Shown piece by piece: positions 45,660 through 57,880 of a DNA stretch of 64,000 nucleotides. Each line of letters begins with the position of its first letter. Positions within the stretch are counted from its first letter, which is position 1. The position numbers were made by a program, and so were the translations under genes. The notes beneath the pieces are model-generated. The model was not told the origin of the DNA. It saw only the letters and a program-made list of their open reading frames with translations, and searched no databases. This DNA is from Puccinellia tenuiflora. Its lineage: Eukaryota; Streptophyta; Magnoliopsida; Poales; Poaceae. The stretch spans positions 132,933 through 196,932 of the forward strand of contig QRDG01002501.1 of assembly GCA_012064385.1 (NCBI GenBank). Reading direction: 5' to 3'.

Positions 45660-46120
45660 GTAGCTCCCGGAAAGTTTCAAGTACTTCAACGGTTGGTTTC
45701 AGCCTTCCGACAAAGTGTTGTCCGGGAAATTCTTCATCCGTCGTCAGTTTTGGAGCATTCCCAGAAACCTGCAATCATGCCGAACTTCTTTGTCGACCTC
45801 GGTGCGCCGACTCTTCGTGCCGAAAAGCACCTAAGTGCGTATTGACACGCGTTCGTCGATTTGATGGATTTGTCAGACCCGGCAGAGTGAGTGGAGTGGC
45901 ATCTTTGAATGTAGGGGCTAGTTTCCGTTTTTCCCGCGCTGGAACCGAGGCGTTGGAAGGAAGGAACTTCTCCAACGGCTCGATCCCGTGACGCGTGGCG
46001 AAAATCTCGGCTCCGGACCGTTGCACGTATCTCGACACCTCGCTATAAATGCGGATCGCCTTGCCTTCGCCGCGACCATCGCATCATTTGCAACCCTAGC
46101 TCCTCTCTTCTCCAGATTCC
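45660..46120. other. outer element spacer upstream of the antisense gene
   Basis: No ORF. On the plus strand CTCGCTATAAATGCGG at about 46041-46056 resembles a TATA box, roughly 65-75 bp before the ATG at 46121. This is a plausible promoter for the antisense gene. Confidence 0.5.
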
Positions 46121-49108
46121 ATGGCTTCCAGTGCGCCGGGCTCTCCCATCCTTGACGCTACGCCCCTCGACTCGGCGTCGCCGATGGGTGGCTCGATTTC
46201 CGCCACCGCCGCCGCCGGCTCCGCGCCATCTGCCGTTCCCTTGGCTTCTTCCTCTGCTCCGGCGGACGATTCCTCCGCCGCGGTCTCAGGGCGTGATGAG
46301 GTTGCTTTAGCCAAAGCTGCACCTGAAGCCGCGGCTACGGTGGCTTCGGCTTCCGCAGCCGCCGCCGATGTGGCCGCTGAGACGTGAGCCACCGAAGAAG
46401 AAGAGGAGGAGGAAGCCGGCGATAATGCTGGCGCCACCAGCAACCCTTCCCACAACTGGGCTTGCTCAGTGGTGGATGATGTCGAGCTGATGGGAATGAC
46501 GGCTGATGGGGCCATTCTTCCGTCTTCAGAGTCGGCGCCGTCTTGGCGGTCCGCCTTTGGTGACCCGTCTCCAACTCCTATCAAGGATGAACGGGTACTT
46601 CTCTCTTCCCACGTTGTCAGGGGGTTCTCTTTGCCGACCTCGGCTTTCTTGATCGAGATACTGGACCATTATGATCTCCAGCTTCATAACATCACCCCCA
46701 ATAGCCTCCTCTACATATCCGGCTTTGTAGCGTTGTTCGAAGGCTGCTTAGGATTAGCTCCTAGGTTAGACTTCTTCCAGTACTGCTTCGGAGTCAAGAG
46801 GCAGACAGTTCAGAAGGAACTACTGATTGCCGGCTCCATCAGCTTTAATTGCCGCCGGGATATAGATTGGTACCCTCAGGTGCCAATCGTGGATTCGGCT
46901 AAGGGATGGGCGTCCACCATCTTCTACTGCAAGGACGTAGCGCCTCCAAACCGGCTGCAGGGACTTGCTCCTTTTGAAGATAGGGCCGGAACTCCCCTCT
47001 GCTCGTGGAAGAAGAAGCCGGCAGCAAGAATGCCGGCAGAGCTTGCCGCCATCAAGGCTAGGATCACAGAGCTGACATCAGGCCCCTCGAACATTGTGCT
47101 CAGCTTTTATGCGAGTACATGGGCAATTCTGATCCCATGCGGATCAGTGAGGAGGACCTGGAGCAAGACCTCTTTGAGGATCGCTTCAAGAAGCTCATCA
47201 AAGCCCGGCCTAACGAAGGCCGGCAATACGAAGAATCGCTGCCGATGTATACGGCATCCAACCCTCCCCCAAAGGTACTTTGTCGAACCAAAGTTCAATT
47301 CTTTAAGGAATTCGAGTTTGCCTTTAATGAACTAACATGTAATATGTCAGATTTCCGGAGTTTCCGCCGCTCGTCCTGCTGGCAAACCATCGTCCAGCAA
47401 GGCGCCCACGCGGCCCATCTCCTTTTCTTCGGCTACTGCAGAGAGCCGGAAGAGTAAAAGCCAGTCTACTACGATTGGCGTTAAGTCATCCGAGGATGAC
47501 GATGCTCTCGCTGGGCTCAACATCCCCAACAAGAAGTAAGTCGACTTAAAACATCTCTTCTTTGCTCTGCAATATTGCCGGATCTTTACATTCTTACTCC
47601 ACCATTGCAGGATAAAGAAAGGCGCACCCTTAAAGCAAAAGGTGTGTGCCACACGGAAGAAGGCCTCTCCAGCCATTCCTCCCCCAACTCCTTCGGCTTC
47701 GAAGCCAACTCCAGTGCAGGAGAGCTCCACCCGAACCATGGCGACAGGTCCAATTCTCGGGAGAGACGGGTTTATACCTCCCACCCAATGGACGGAGATG
47801 ACGGGGAAGACGGCAGAAACTTCCTCTCCACCAAGGGCTGAAGCTCCGGCTAATGATGCCCCAACCTTCCCTCCGATTAAGGCAGAGGCCTTTGATGACG
47901 AGGGACGCATCAAGCCGAAGTTTATGAGCCGGAGTTCATGACGAGGGACGCACTATCAAGCCGGAGTTCATGAGCATTATGCCGGGTTAAGTTTTACAAA
48001 CTAGCCGACATAGTGGTCCGAGATAGTGCGTATGCATATGTTTAGCCCCCTAGTGATGAAATGTCATCCTGTAACCAGTCCTGCTCGTCGATATAGCTTT
48101 AGGCTTTTAGCACCTCCTTACGCAGATCCATCGCAAAATTGGTGCTGCAACCATCAGCTTTTTGGGTGTGCGAAATCAGGAGATGCGTCGGCTAAAAACC
48201 GAGCTGGTGAACAAGGACGCCATCATCACCGGCTTTGAGGCGGATCGCGTCGCATACCAAGGTATGAACGCCGAAAACCTTTATCTTCTTGTATCTGGCT
48301 TATTGTTATACTGCTGACATTTTGTCTAACACAGACGCCATCAACAAGGCCAAGGAGTTTGCCGAGAGCGCAGGCAACATCGACCGGCTCCGCGATGAAA
48401 ACATTGAGCTTAAAAAGCTCAATCAATCAATGACGGCGGAGCTGGAGACGATCAAGAAGAGCCTTGCCAAAGCCGAACAAATGCTGGAAACAGAGAGGCA
48501 GAATCACAAAGATGTCCTTCGTGAAGTCCAGTACCGGCTTGACAAGCGTCTCGATGAATCGCTGGCAATCGACAATCAGCTTTTGAGTAAGTTTTACTTA
48601 AAAACCCAAATTCATTGCTTTCTGTCTTAGCCATTTTATAACTGAACTTCGCCTTTTTGCAGCTCCGGCGGGTTATGGCCATGAGCTGACAGCGGAAAAC
48701 CGGCTTGACCGGATATTGGAAGTAGGGGAACTCCTCCCGAAGATCCTTTCTTCGGGAAAGAAGCTTGCCGAGAAATTCTTTCCCGGCAACCCCGAACCAT
48801 TGACGGACCTTGGAGGCTTGGTAGCTGAACTGGACGAAGCAACGTCGTCCTTTGAAGAACGGCTTCGATCCAGCGCTCGTGGAGGTGCCAAGACGGCTTT
48901 GGGCCTAATGATGGCATATTACCCGGAGGTGGAAGCTTGGCGTGTTGCATCCGGCTTTCCTCTTGAAAAGGAGGACGACTCTCCGCTGGACAACCAAGAT
49001 CAGAAGAAAATCTTGCACTCCGTCTCCGGTTACGCCAGCAAGATCGCCAACATGGTTTCCCTTACCACATTATTCAAGAAGGTGCCGTGCCCGCCAACTC
49101 CCACCTAA
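46121..49108 (+). pseudogene. multi-exon antisense gene of the outer element (Transposase_28-like)
   Basis: Starts ATG at 46121. Exon 1 has a TGA at 46385-46387 in an Ala/Glu-rich stretch, then the same domain as the inner element's gene (LPTSAFLIEILDHYDLQLHN, FEGCLGLAPRLDFFQYCFGV). A small deletion near 47100 changes frame before a GT donor at 47275. Later exons fit GT-AG borders: 47351-47535, from 47611, up to 48261, 48335-48586, and 48663-49108. They give a basic Ser/Lys/Pro-rich part, a long coiled coil (IDRLRDENIELKKLNQSMTA) and a final block with GGAKTALGLMMAYYPEVEAW matching the inner element's C-terminus. It runs opposite to gag-pol. Function is unknown; the stop and the deletion make it a pseudogene. 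Confidence 0.65.
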
Positions 49109-49849
49109 TCTGACGATGAAGGGGAGGAGGCGAACAAATCTGAATAAGCCGAACTTGCTCCTTAAGCCGGCCATCCCTGAAAAAATGTAAAGCCGTCCAA
49201 ACAGTATGCATGTTTGTAGAAATAACTATGTCTTTTGTTGTATTAATTCAGCTTTTTATTTGCATACTTGCAATTTTTATATCTCAGTTTATTCTGGTCT
49301 TGACACCTTAGCCTTTAAGTGCCGGCAAACCTAATGCGAAGCAAACTTGCTGAGTAACAGGGTACGTAGCGACCAATCTGTTTAGACACAGAACAAGTGC
49401 CACCTTTCGATGCCGAAACGCTTTGAAGCAACCCGGCGTAAAAAGCTAGCAGACAAACATTAATTTGGCAAAACGTTGTTTTTTCATCACCTTAAGACGG
49501 ATTCAACATAAAAGACAGTTTACCAACAAGCAACACAGGCAATTTCGGGTAAACAGATGATAACAATAAAATCATTGGGAAATAAAGGATGGTATAAATT
49601 CTCGAATTTCACATGAGAGAAGCCATTTTTTATTTCATGATCACATTGACATGGTTACAATAGAATTTGCTAAGTGTAAAAGGGACGTAGCTGAGCGATA
49701 TTCCACGGTCGTTTCGTCTCATCTAAGTCGTCTTCCACATGCCTTTTCCTCTTACGACCTTTCTTCCTGAGATATTTCTTTGAATCCCTCAAGTCGAGGA
49801 TATAATATGACCCGTTTTTCAAAACTTTGCTGATAACGAAAGGTCCTTC
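49109..49849. other. outer element non-coding spacer
   Basis: AT-rich sequence between the convergent ends of the antisense gene and integrase. No ORF or repeat recognised. Confidence 0.5.
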
Positions 49850-51130
49850 TCAAGGAGGGGATAATTTGTGTTGTCGGCTTTGCACAAGCCAAAGCACTAA
49901 GTCGCCTTCTCGAAAAGATCGATTCCGCACTCTACGGCTCTGATAGCGACACAGATCTTGCTGATAGATGGCGGATCGTTGGAGAGCCAGCTCTCTTTCT
50001 TCTTCGAGGATGTCTAAGCCGTCTTGACGTGCTTTTTCTGCATCTTCTTCGACGTAGGCTGCGACTCGAGATGAATCGTGGATCATGTCGGTTGGGAGTA
50101 TCGCTTCTGCACCATAGACAAGGAAGAAAGGGGTGAACCCGATCGATCTATTTGTGGTAGTACGAATACTCCATAAGACCGCTGGAAATTCATCAACCCA
50201 AGCGCCAGCGGCTCGATGCAATGGGGTTTCAAGCCTCGGCTTAATACCCTGTAGAATAATGCCATTAGTGCGCTCTACCTGTCCATTGGATTGCGGGTGT
50301 GCCACCGATGCCACCGAGTCAGATTTTTGATCGGCTGCAAAACTTCGATATCTCACCGACGGCAAAGTTTGTGCCATTGTCAGTGATAATGCCATGCGGT
50401 ATGCCGAATCGAGTTGTTATCTCGACGATGAACTTTGTAGCTGTAGCTCTGTCGAGTTTCTTGATGGGTTTTGCCTCCACCCACTTTGTGAATTTGTCGA
50501 CCGCCACCAGCAGGTGAGTTAAGCCTCCTCTTGCCGTCTTGAAAGGTCGCACCATGTCGAGCCCCCAGACCGCGAATGACCAAGTTATAGGGATTGTCCG
50601 GAGCTCTTGAGCCGGCAAGTGAACCTGCTTTGCGTAGCGTTGACATTCTTTACACGTCTTGATGATGTTGGTAGCATCCTCCTTAGCCATTAGCCAGAAG
50701 AATCTGTGCCAGAACGCTTTAGCGACCAACGCTTTTGCCGCCATGTGATGCCCACATTCGCCGGAGTGGATTTCCTCAAGGATTTGCCGTCCTTCTTCTG
50801 GAGAAACGCATCTTTGGAAGATGCCGGATGTTCTCCTCTTGTAAAGTTGTCCGTCAATGATTGTATACGCCTTCGCTCGGCGCTCAATTTGGTGACTCAA
50901 CACTTCATCGTCCTTCGGCAGTTTTTTATTTATCAGAAAATCCATGTATGGCGTGGTCCAATCTGGGGTTACCAGGCATACATGAACTGATTCTACCGAC
51001 AAGGGATAGTCTTCGTCGCCGCCTTTGATCGACGGCTTATGTAGATGATGGAGAAATACGTCTGGAGGCACGACCTTCTGCCTGGAGCCTATTCTGGCCA
51101 AGGCATCAGCAGCTTTATATGTCAGACCTC
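49850..51130 (-). pseudogene. outer element integrase
   Basis: Reads right to left. The HHCC domain (GECGHH...CKECQRYAK), WGLDMVRP, IITDNGTNF and SNGQVERTNG are all visible. A frame change between TDNGTNFAVGEIS and the Glu-containing part (around 50320-50350) splits it in two. The C-terminus runs out near 49850. Closely parallels the inner element's integrase at 35252-36725. Confidence 0.85.
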
Positions 51131-51918
51131 TAAGCCGGCAAAGCATCTGCCGAATTCGTCGACTGTTCTCCTGTATTCCGCCATTGTGGGACTTTTCGTA
51201 TCCCAGCATCTATCAAGTTGCTGTACAACAAGATCCGAGTCGCCATAGCAGAGGATGCGTTTCACTCCCAACTCCTTAGCCATATGAAGGCCATGAAGGA
51301 GAGCCTCATACTCTGCTACATTGTTGCTAGCGTTGAAGTGGATTCAGAGGACATAACTGACCTTATCTCCCTTAGGCGATTTCAGCACTACTCCAGCCCC
51401 CGAGCCTTCCTTTATCTTTGAGCCATCAAAGTGCATTATCCAGTATTGAAAATCTGGCAAAGGTGTGCTCTCCATCGCCTCTGTCCAGTCTGCAACAAAG
51501 TCGGCTAGAACTTGAGATTTGATGGCGGTTCTCGGCTTGTACTGGATGTCGAAAGCTGCTAACTCGATGCCCCATTTGGCGACTCGGCCCGTTACGTCGG
51601 CATTTTTGATGATATCCTTCAATGGATCTTTGCTGACCACCATGATTGTGTGATCATGAAAGTAATGACGTAACTTCTGGCGGCAAAGAATACACCATAG
51701 GCTAACTTCTGGTAGTGAGGGTAGCGCTGCTTCGAATCTGAGAACACCTCGCTAATGAAATAGACAGGGCGCTGATCCGGCCATTGCTTCCCTTCCTCCA
51801 GGCGTTCCACTACAATGACGGCACTTATCACGAAATTCGTGGACGACATGTAGAGCAGAAGCGGCTCTTTTTCCTTCAGAGCTGCCAATATTGGAGCATG
51901 TGTCAATATACACTTCAG
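51131..51918 (-). pseudogene. outer element RNase H region
   Basis: The first RNase H block (APILAALKEKEPLLLYMSST, RPVYFISEVFSDSKQRYPHY) is followed by a second, archaeal-type RNase H (WIMHFDGSKIKEGSGAGVVL, then LCYGDSDLVVQQ), the pairing typical of Tat elements. Stops include TAG next to the RT end (51917-51919 region) and a TGA in YVL*IHFN near 51344. Both are likely C to T changes from CAG and CGA. Confidence 0.75.
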
Positions 51919-52879
51919 CTATGCCAAAGCTGCCTCTGCTTCCTCTGTCCAAACAAAATTGTCCGACTTTTTGAGGAGCTTGTATAATGGTAATGCTTTG
52001 TCACCAAGCCGGCTAATGAATCGGCTTACAGCCGCGACGGAACCCGTAAGCCGATGTATGTCCTTCAGACAAGTCGGCCTCTCTATGTTCTGAATCGCCT
52101 TTATCTTTTCCAGGTTAACTTCAATTCCTCTTTGAGAAACAATGAATCCCAGAAGCTTGCCTGCGGGAACTCCGAAGACACATTTTGCCGGATTAAGCTT
52201 CATCTGGTACTCCCTTAGATTTGCAAAGATTTCCGATAGATCGGAGATAAGATCGTCCCGCTTCTTCGACATGACCGCTATGTCATCGACATAGACGTGA
52301 ACATTGCGGCCAATTTGCTTGTCCAAACACCGCTGCATACACCTTTGGTAAGTAGCACCGGCGTTCTTTAAGCCGAAAGGCATTGTGACATAGCAGTAAT
52401 TGCCATGTGGCGTGGTGAAGGACGTCTTGATTTGATCTGATTTCTTCATCTTAATTTGATGGTAACCCGAATAAGCGTCCAGAAAACATAGCATCTCGGA
52501 GTCGGCAGTTGAATCAATGACCTGATCGATACGCGGTAAGGCGAACGGATCTTTAGGACAGGCTTTATTCAAGCCAGTGAAATCAATGCACATACGAAGC
52601 TCGGAGGTGTTTTTCTTTGGGACAAGCACGGGATTAGCCAACCAATCAGTGTGGACAATTTCACGGATGAACTTGGCGGCAGTGAGCCGTAGGATCTCTT
52701 TTCCAACCGCCTTGCGCTTCTCAGTTCCGAGCCATCGGAGGCCTTGTTTGACCGGCTTAGCGTCCTTATTGACCTTTAAGGAGTGCTCAGCAAGTTTTCC
52801 TCGGAACACCTGGCATGTCAGATGGTGACCAAGCAAAGAAATCCCGGTTCTCACGGAGAAACTTGACGAGCTCGTCTTC
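51919..52879 (-). pseudogene. outer element reverse transcriptase
   Basis: Clear Gypsy RT in conserved order: FIREIVHTDWLANPVLVPKK, RMCIDFTGLNKACPKDPFAL, FLDAYSGYHQI, TMPFGLKNAGATYQR, then the YVDD catalytic box (HVYVDDIAVMSK) and LGFIVSQRGIEVN. The 5' edge is broken by a TAG at DDK*EDELVK and a one-base shift at VPRK/LAEHSL. Confidence 0.9.
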
Positions 52880-53722
52880 CTATTTGTCGTCGAGGCCGAC
52901 ACCGATGATGGCCTCCTTTGTCGGATCATCCTTTGAGAGCTTGATTTTCTTGGTGTCATCCTTCGGCTTGAAGCTTGAGTCGACTTTAGAGGACGGTTTT
53001 TCAGTTGCCGGCATCTCATTAGGACTCATTGTCTTCTTAAGATCCTCCAATTCTTCCTTGCAGATTTCTTCTTCAGCATGGACGGCATTGGCGGCTTCAC
53101 ATTCCTTTGCTTTCTTGAAGTCTCCCTTGACTGTGATGATCCCATTGGGTCCCGGCATTTTCAGCTTGCTATATATGTCGCAGGGCCGAGCCATAAATTT
53201 GGCGAAAGCCGGACGTCCAAAGATTGCATGATATGCACTTTTAAAAGGAACCACCTCAAAAGAGACGTCCTCTATCCGGAAATTATCCGTGCCGCCAAAG
53301 GTGACCTTCAGGGTGATCCTTCCCATTGAGGAGGCTTGCCGTCCCGGCACAATCCCATGAAACTTCACATTGCTGTGGCTGAGTTGAGATTTGGAGAGAC
53401 GCATCCTCTTCAATGTTGCAGCGTAGAGTATATTGATGCTACTTCCTCCGTCCATGAGCACCTTTGTCAACTTGTATTTGTCGACTATAGGGCTGACGAC
53501 CAAAGCGTAGGTGCGTGTTGAAGGAACTCTGTCCGGGTGATCGCTGCGATCCCATGTGATGGGAATGTCGGACCAATCCAAATACTGAGGAACTGCAGGT
53601 ACCGTAGCATTGAGTTCTCGCCAGGTCACCTTTTCCTTGCGAGTGGAATCTGTTGCCAGATTGACGATGAGACTTTCGGCATGCTTAGGAAATTTACTGC
53701 CCTTTCCCTCTTTGGAGGCCAC
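52880..53722 (-). pseudogene. outer element aspartic protease
   Basis: Retropepsin-like domain with the active-site region reading VLMDGGSSINILYA (Gly where DTG/DSG is usual, seen in many Tat elements). It is followed by the flap-like and GRPAF segments. The ORF stops at 52880-52882, just before RT. Confidence 0.75.
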
Positions 53723-56379
53723 GTCATCCGATTCTGAAGCAGCGTCCTCCTTTTCTTTGTCGTCCTTCCTGGACTTGCGCTTGTTCCTTGACTTGTCGGC
53801 TTTGGGGTCCTTGGCGATGTCCCGATTGATGTGACATTGCTGGAGCGTGTGGGAGCTCCTCCATCCGTCATCAGATGATGAACACAGGGGTTGTGCTTGA
53901 TGTCGTCATACTTCACCGTTGGCGGTCGGGATGGTCGGTTGTTTGCCGACTTTTTGACCTGCCACTTGCTATTGCTTGGACCACCCTTACTGAAGGTGGC
54001 AGCAACCTCGTGAAAAGGGCCGGCTTGGTCTTCAACTTTGTTTTTCCCGGAATCGCGCCTTCGGGTTTCTCCGTCTTCCCTGTTGTCATCGTCAGCAGCA
54101 GCGTACTTGTTAGCACAAGCTTCCAAAGTTTCCGACTCATCGCTGTAGATCATGAAGCGAAAAGTTGTCCCTTTCCTCAGAGATTTCTTGAAGGCATGGA
54201 TCGCCTGAGTTTCTGAGACGCCCTCGCAAGCGTTTTTGATTTCGCTCCATCGTGAAACGAATTCACGGCTGGACTCGTTCTTTTGCTGCACACACCGCTG
54301 TAAGTCGAAAATCGACTTGGGGCGTTTATACGTGCCCTGGAAGTGCTGAATAAACACGCGCTCATGTCACTCCAGGTATGAACTGTCCTTTCCGGCAAAC
54401 CTTCAATCCACATGCGTGCCGTCCCGGTTAACATCAGGGGCAAGAATCGCACTGCGGAGTCGGTGCTGCCTTGGTATAAGTCGCAAGCACTGACGTAATC
54501 TGAGAGCCAGGTCTCAGGATTGGCCATACCGATGTACTTCTCCACCATCTTTGTTATATTCGACAAAGTTGGAGGTAGGATTTGCTCTCTGATTGTTCTG
54601 CCAAAACACTTGGGGACTAGGTATTGGGCATCTCTAGTCGACTTCCTCTCCTCGATTAGGCTTCGAACATCATTAGTTGCAGGCGGTTTATCAACTGATT
54701 TTCCTCGCCTTGATTCATCCTTGTGACGGCTTTGGCTCGCCCGACTCGCGTTGCGCGGAGGGCTTGGAGTCCTTTGCCGCCGTGGAGGGGGTATGTACTT
54801 GGAGGGGTTATCTCCCTCTTTGCGCGGTGGAGGTGGCATATTATCTCTGTTATCCTCCCTTCGAGGTGGATTCTCCCCCTCACGTCGTAGCTCCTGACGG
54901 GGTGGTGCCGCCTTTTCCTTGCGAGGGTCCTCCTTTCGCTCCCGGCTTTTACCAGCTTCGCGATGGCGTGAAGAACCTGTCCGGGATTCCGTACCTCTAA
55001 GTAGCTGATTGTCCTTCGGGTCCTTATCACCACCTTTGTTGTGGATGCTTGAGCCGGCCGGGTCATCGTCTGGGTCTGCAGGTGTAGAAGCCATCGGTTT
55101 CTTGGCCGTCGAGTTGCAAAGACGAGAGTTGTCAACAAGCCGTCCCGACTTGACCTGCGAGTCGTTTTGCTGCTGCTGTGCAACCTCCAGTAGATAAGCC
55201 GAATATTTGAGGCGAGTGCACGGTCCAACGATTTGTCGAACATGACTTCCTAGGCCGCCTCCATGTTTTTAGCTGGGGTATTAAAGTAACACAAATTAGT
55301 AACCCGGTCACGTCGGTGGTGGTACTTTCTCCAGACTGAATTAACATGGTCGGCTTCCCACTTGCTGCGGAAATCGAACCTCTTGTGCAGATTCATGTCG
55401 CGAGCCGGACGGAAAACATCGTCGGCCCCCTTTTCTCTCTGCTTGCGGATGAACTCCGTTTCCTTGTTTGTAATCTCAACTTCGTGCTTTGCTATCTGGG
55501 CTGCTTGCTCTTCCAGTTCGGCGCGGCGCTTTTCATTGTCGGCCAGCGATGCGTTAGAAGGAAGTGGAGTTAGCAGTTGCTTGTACTTTGCCATCCTTTC
55601 TTCGTGCTCCTGATCCATTGCTTCGCCGGCTGTAGCGTTAATGTCGTCTCCTGCAGCCGACAATCTACTAGTTCCCTTCATAGGAGCCAGTGGTGGCACA
55701 AATTCCACTCTTTGATTTCCAGCTTCTGGAGTTCTTTCTTCGCCATTGGCGGCTTTCGAGGCATTGGGGTCATCCTTTGGATCAGAAACGACATCACCCA
55801 TTAAAACCTCGACAGGGCGTCCTAAGCAGGATGCAACTTTCCGATTAAAATCCTCGGATTCTCCTTCAGATTCGAGGTCCTGCTCCATATGGGCAGTGTC
55901 CCCTGATCCGGCTTCTGAATCAGCCCCGCCTGCAAAGCAGGAAGGATAGACTCAGGTTCTGTCATGGACTCGTTAGAGCCGGATTCTCCTAGGATGCCAA
56001 CGAAGTGAAAGTCCCGCGCCGCCATAGTGGAACTTGCGTCATCATCGGAATCTTCATCATCCACGTCGAAAGCTAGATCCAGATCGGCAATTTCCTCAGA
56101 GTCCAGATCCGATCCGTTGTTGAAGTTGCTGGGGTGGGTGGCGGCCATGCTCGAGGTGAAGCCGAGATCATCCAAAGCCTGGGCGGTGAAGTCGACGAAG
56201 ATGTCGAAGCCTCCGACGGAGACCGTGGACCAGCCGGCGGGATCCTCTTTTGCCGGCGTCCAAAAGCCGTCGTTGAAGACGTGGCCAGCTCCTGTTTCGT
56301 CGAAGTAGCTCACCAAGCCGACCGCGATGGTGTCACCGACGCCGCCAATAGATCCCGGCCGGAACGTAACCCCGGACAT
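53626..56379 (-). pseudogene. outer element gag, multiply frameshifted
   Basis: Starts near 56379 (MSGVTFRPGS, just after the PBS) and passes through an acidic region. It changes frame near 55850, reads a coiled-coil block (about 55560-55450), stops at 55250, and resumes in 54177-55094 with an Arg/Pro/Asp/Lys-rich linker. The retrotransposon gag core follows (ITKMVEKYIGMANPETWLSD, LPLMLTGTARMWIEGLPER). A further shift near 54357 leads to FIQHFQGTYKRPKSIFDLQR and a degenerate knuckle (NPCVHHLMTDGG). Confidence 0.8.
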
Positions 56380-56382
56380 CTC

Positions 56383-56404
56383 TTTCCCCACGGTGGGCGC
56401 CAAC
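56383..56404 (-). other. outer element primer binding site
   Basis: The minus strand reads TTGGCGCCCACCGTGGGG beside the 5' LTR. Confidence 0.9.
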
Positions 56405-56896
56405 TGTCGTGTTATTGTCGAATCTAGCCGCGACAGGGGTGCCATCGAGCTAGGTAGAGAGGTGGGTTTTAGAGACGAGGGTGGTTCCGGTGACGGGATG
56501 ACAAAGGGTTTACCCAGCTTCGGATCTCGCGACGGTGGCAAAACCCTACGTGCTGCTATAATTCACTATAAGGCAATATGCGCCAATTACAATGGAAGGT
56601 GTGTTAGAGCTTGTGAGATCGTGCCCTAAGGCGTCCCGCCTAGGGCTTACAGGAGGAAACCTACCGACTAAGTCACAGAGTTCTAATCTAATCCGGCTTG
56701 GGCCTTGCCTTGAGGGCTAAGTCTTCCGCAATGCTGGCCACCTTCTGGAACCTTCCCTTGGCCGGATGGGCCTCCTGTGCTTCATCATACTGGGCCGCCT
56801 GGTAAGCCGGATTTCGGCTTACCACCTCTATGGGCCACCCTGGTACGCTGGTTTTAGTCTCCTTAGTGAAGGTACCTGTTCGGCATAACCCCAACA
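56405..56896 (-). repeat. outer element 5' LTR
   Basis: 492 bp, TGTCGTG...CCCCAACA on the plus strand, mate of 33227-33316 plus 45243-45659. Followed by the GTATA duplication. Confidence 0.93.
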
Positions 56897-56901
56897 GTAT
56901 A

Positions 56902-57273
56902 TTTGTACAACCTTTAAAAAATCCAGCTCCAAATTTGGCACTATTCATGCCAGTTGTATTTTTTTTTTGTTTCTCAAAGTTCATTTCGGGATTGGAGCTA
57001 AAAAAATTTAGAGGTTATAGAAACATAACTTCTGAACATGCACATACTTTTTCGTAGAAAATTTTATGAAACATTTCAGTTTTCTTTTTTTGAAACGGGA
57101 ACATATTATGGGGTGGGATCACTAGATATGTTCTCGCTTCCTGATACGCAACACTAGTGGTTAGCTCCTCCCTCCATCATCATCGTCGTCACAGAAGAAT
57201 ACTGCATCCAATATGGTCTGAAGGTATATGATGGCACCATGAGCTCTCCCCTGTTTACCGTGAGTTTATAATA
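56902..57273. other. intergenic, nothing recognised
   Basis: AT-rich target DNA of the outer element. No gene is supported. Confidence 0.4.
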
Positions 57274-57355
57274 CTACCTACAATACATAATAAGTGTCGC
57301 AATTTTAGACTAACCCTAGTTCAAAACTACGATATTTACTTTGGATCGGAGGGAG
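57274..57355. mobile_element. short decayed Stowaway MITE
   Basis: 82 bp between TA dinucleotides. The right end GGATCGGAGGGAG and the AAGTGTCGCAATTTTAGAC words identify a Stowaway (Mariner-type). The left end is mutated (CTACCTACAATAC). Confidence 0.75.
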
Positions 57356-57609
57356 TAGTAATAACTTATTTTACTCTAAGCGATGTGATTTGCCGAAGTG
57401 TGATTCCCACATGTTCCCGCGTTCATACAGCAAGATTATCGTCCTGTAGAGACAGTCGACATCTTGGATCTGATTCAGAGACCGCCTACGGAGCCAACTC
57501 CTCCGGCCTTCTAGGTTAGGCTCACGGGAAACCGCAATTTGGGGAGTGTTTAGTTAGATATATTTTTGTCTTTTGGATTTTGTCTTATAAGACACAAAAG
57601 TATCTAATA

Positions 57610-57878
57610 CTCCCTCCGTTCCTTAATGTAAGGTGTCTAAGGTTTTGGCACGGGTATTAAGACATCAGTATTTTGCATGCGAAGGATTTATTTTTTCATG
57701 GGAAAAATCGAGAGATAGGAGTCCCTAATAGCCGCAAATTGAAACAATCCTTCAAATCTCTACATTCCATATTGTGACTCATTTTAAATGGGCACAATTG
57801 TCCATAAGTCGCAATACACCTTATATTTTGAAAAAAATCTCAAAACATTAGGCATCTTATATCAAGGAACGGAGGGAG
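57610..57878. mobile_element. Stowaway MITE
   Basis: Ends CTCCCTCCGTTCCTTAATGT and its inverse ...GGAACGGAGGGAG, flanked by TA at 57608-57609 and 57879-57880. 269 bp, non-coding. Confidence 0.95.
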
Positions 57879-57880
57879 TA

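Larger units (their letters stand above)
33227..56896 (-). mobile_element. outer Tat-lineage Gypsy element, LTR-interrupted
   Basis: The target duplication GTATA is at 33222-33226 and 56897-56901. LTRs are 56405-56896 (5' in element direction) and 33227-33316 plus 45243-45659 (3', split by the inner element). The PBS at 56383-56404 reads TTGGCGCCCACCGTGGGG on the minus strand. Gene order on the minus strand is gag, protease, RT, RNase H, archaeal-type RNase H and integrase, with a spliced gene on the opposite strand between integrase and the 3' LTR. This is the layout of the Tat clade (RIRE2/Grande type). All pol parts carry stops or frameshifts. Confidence 0.92.
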
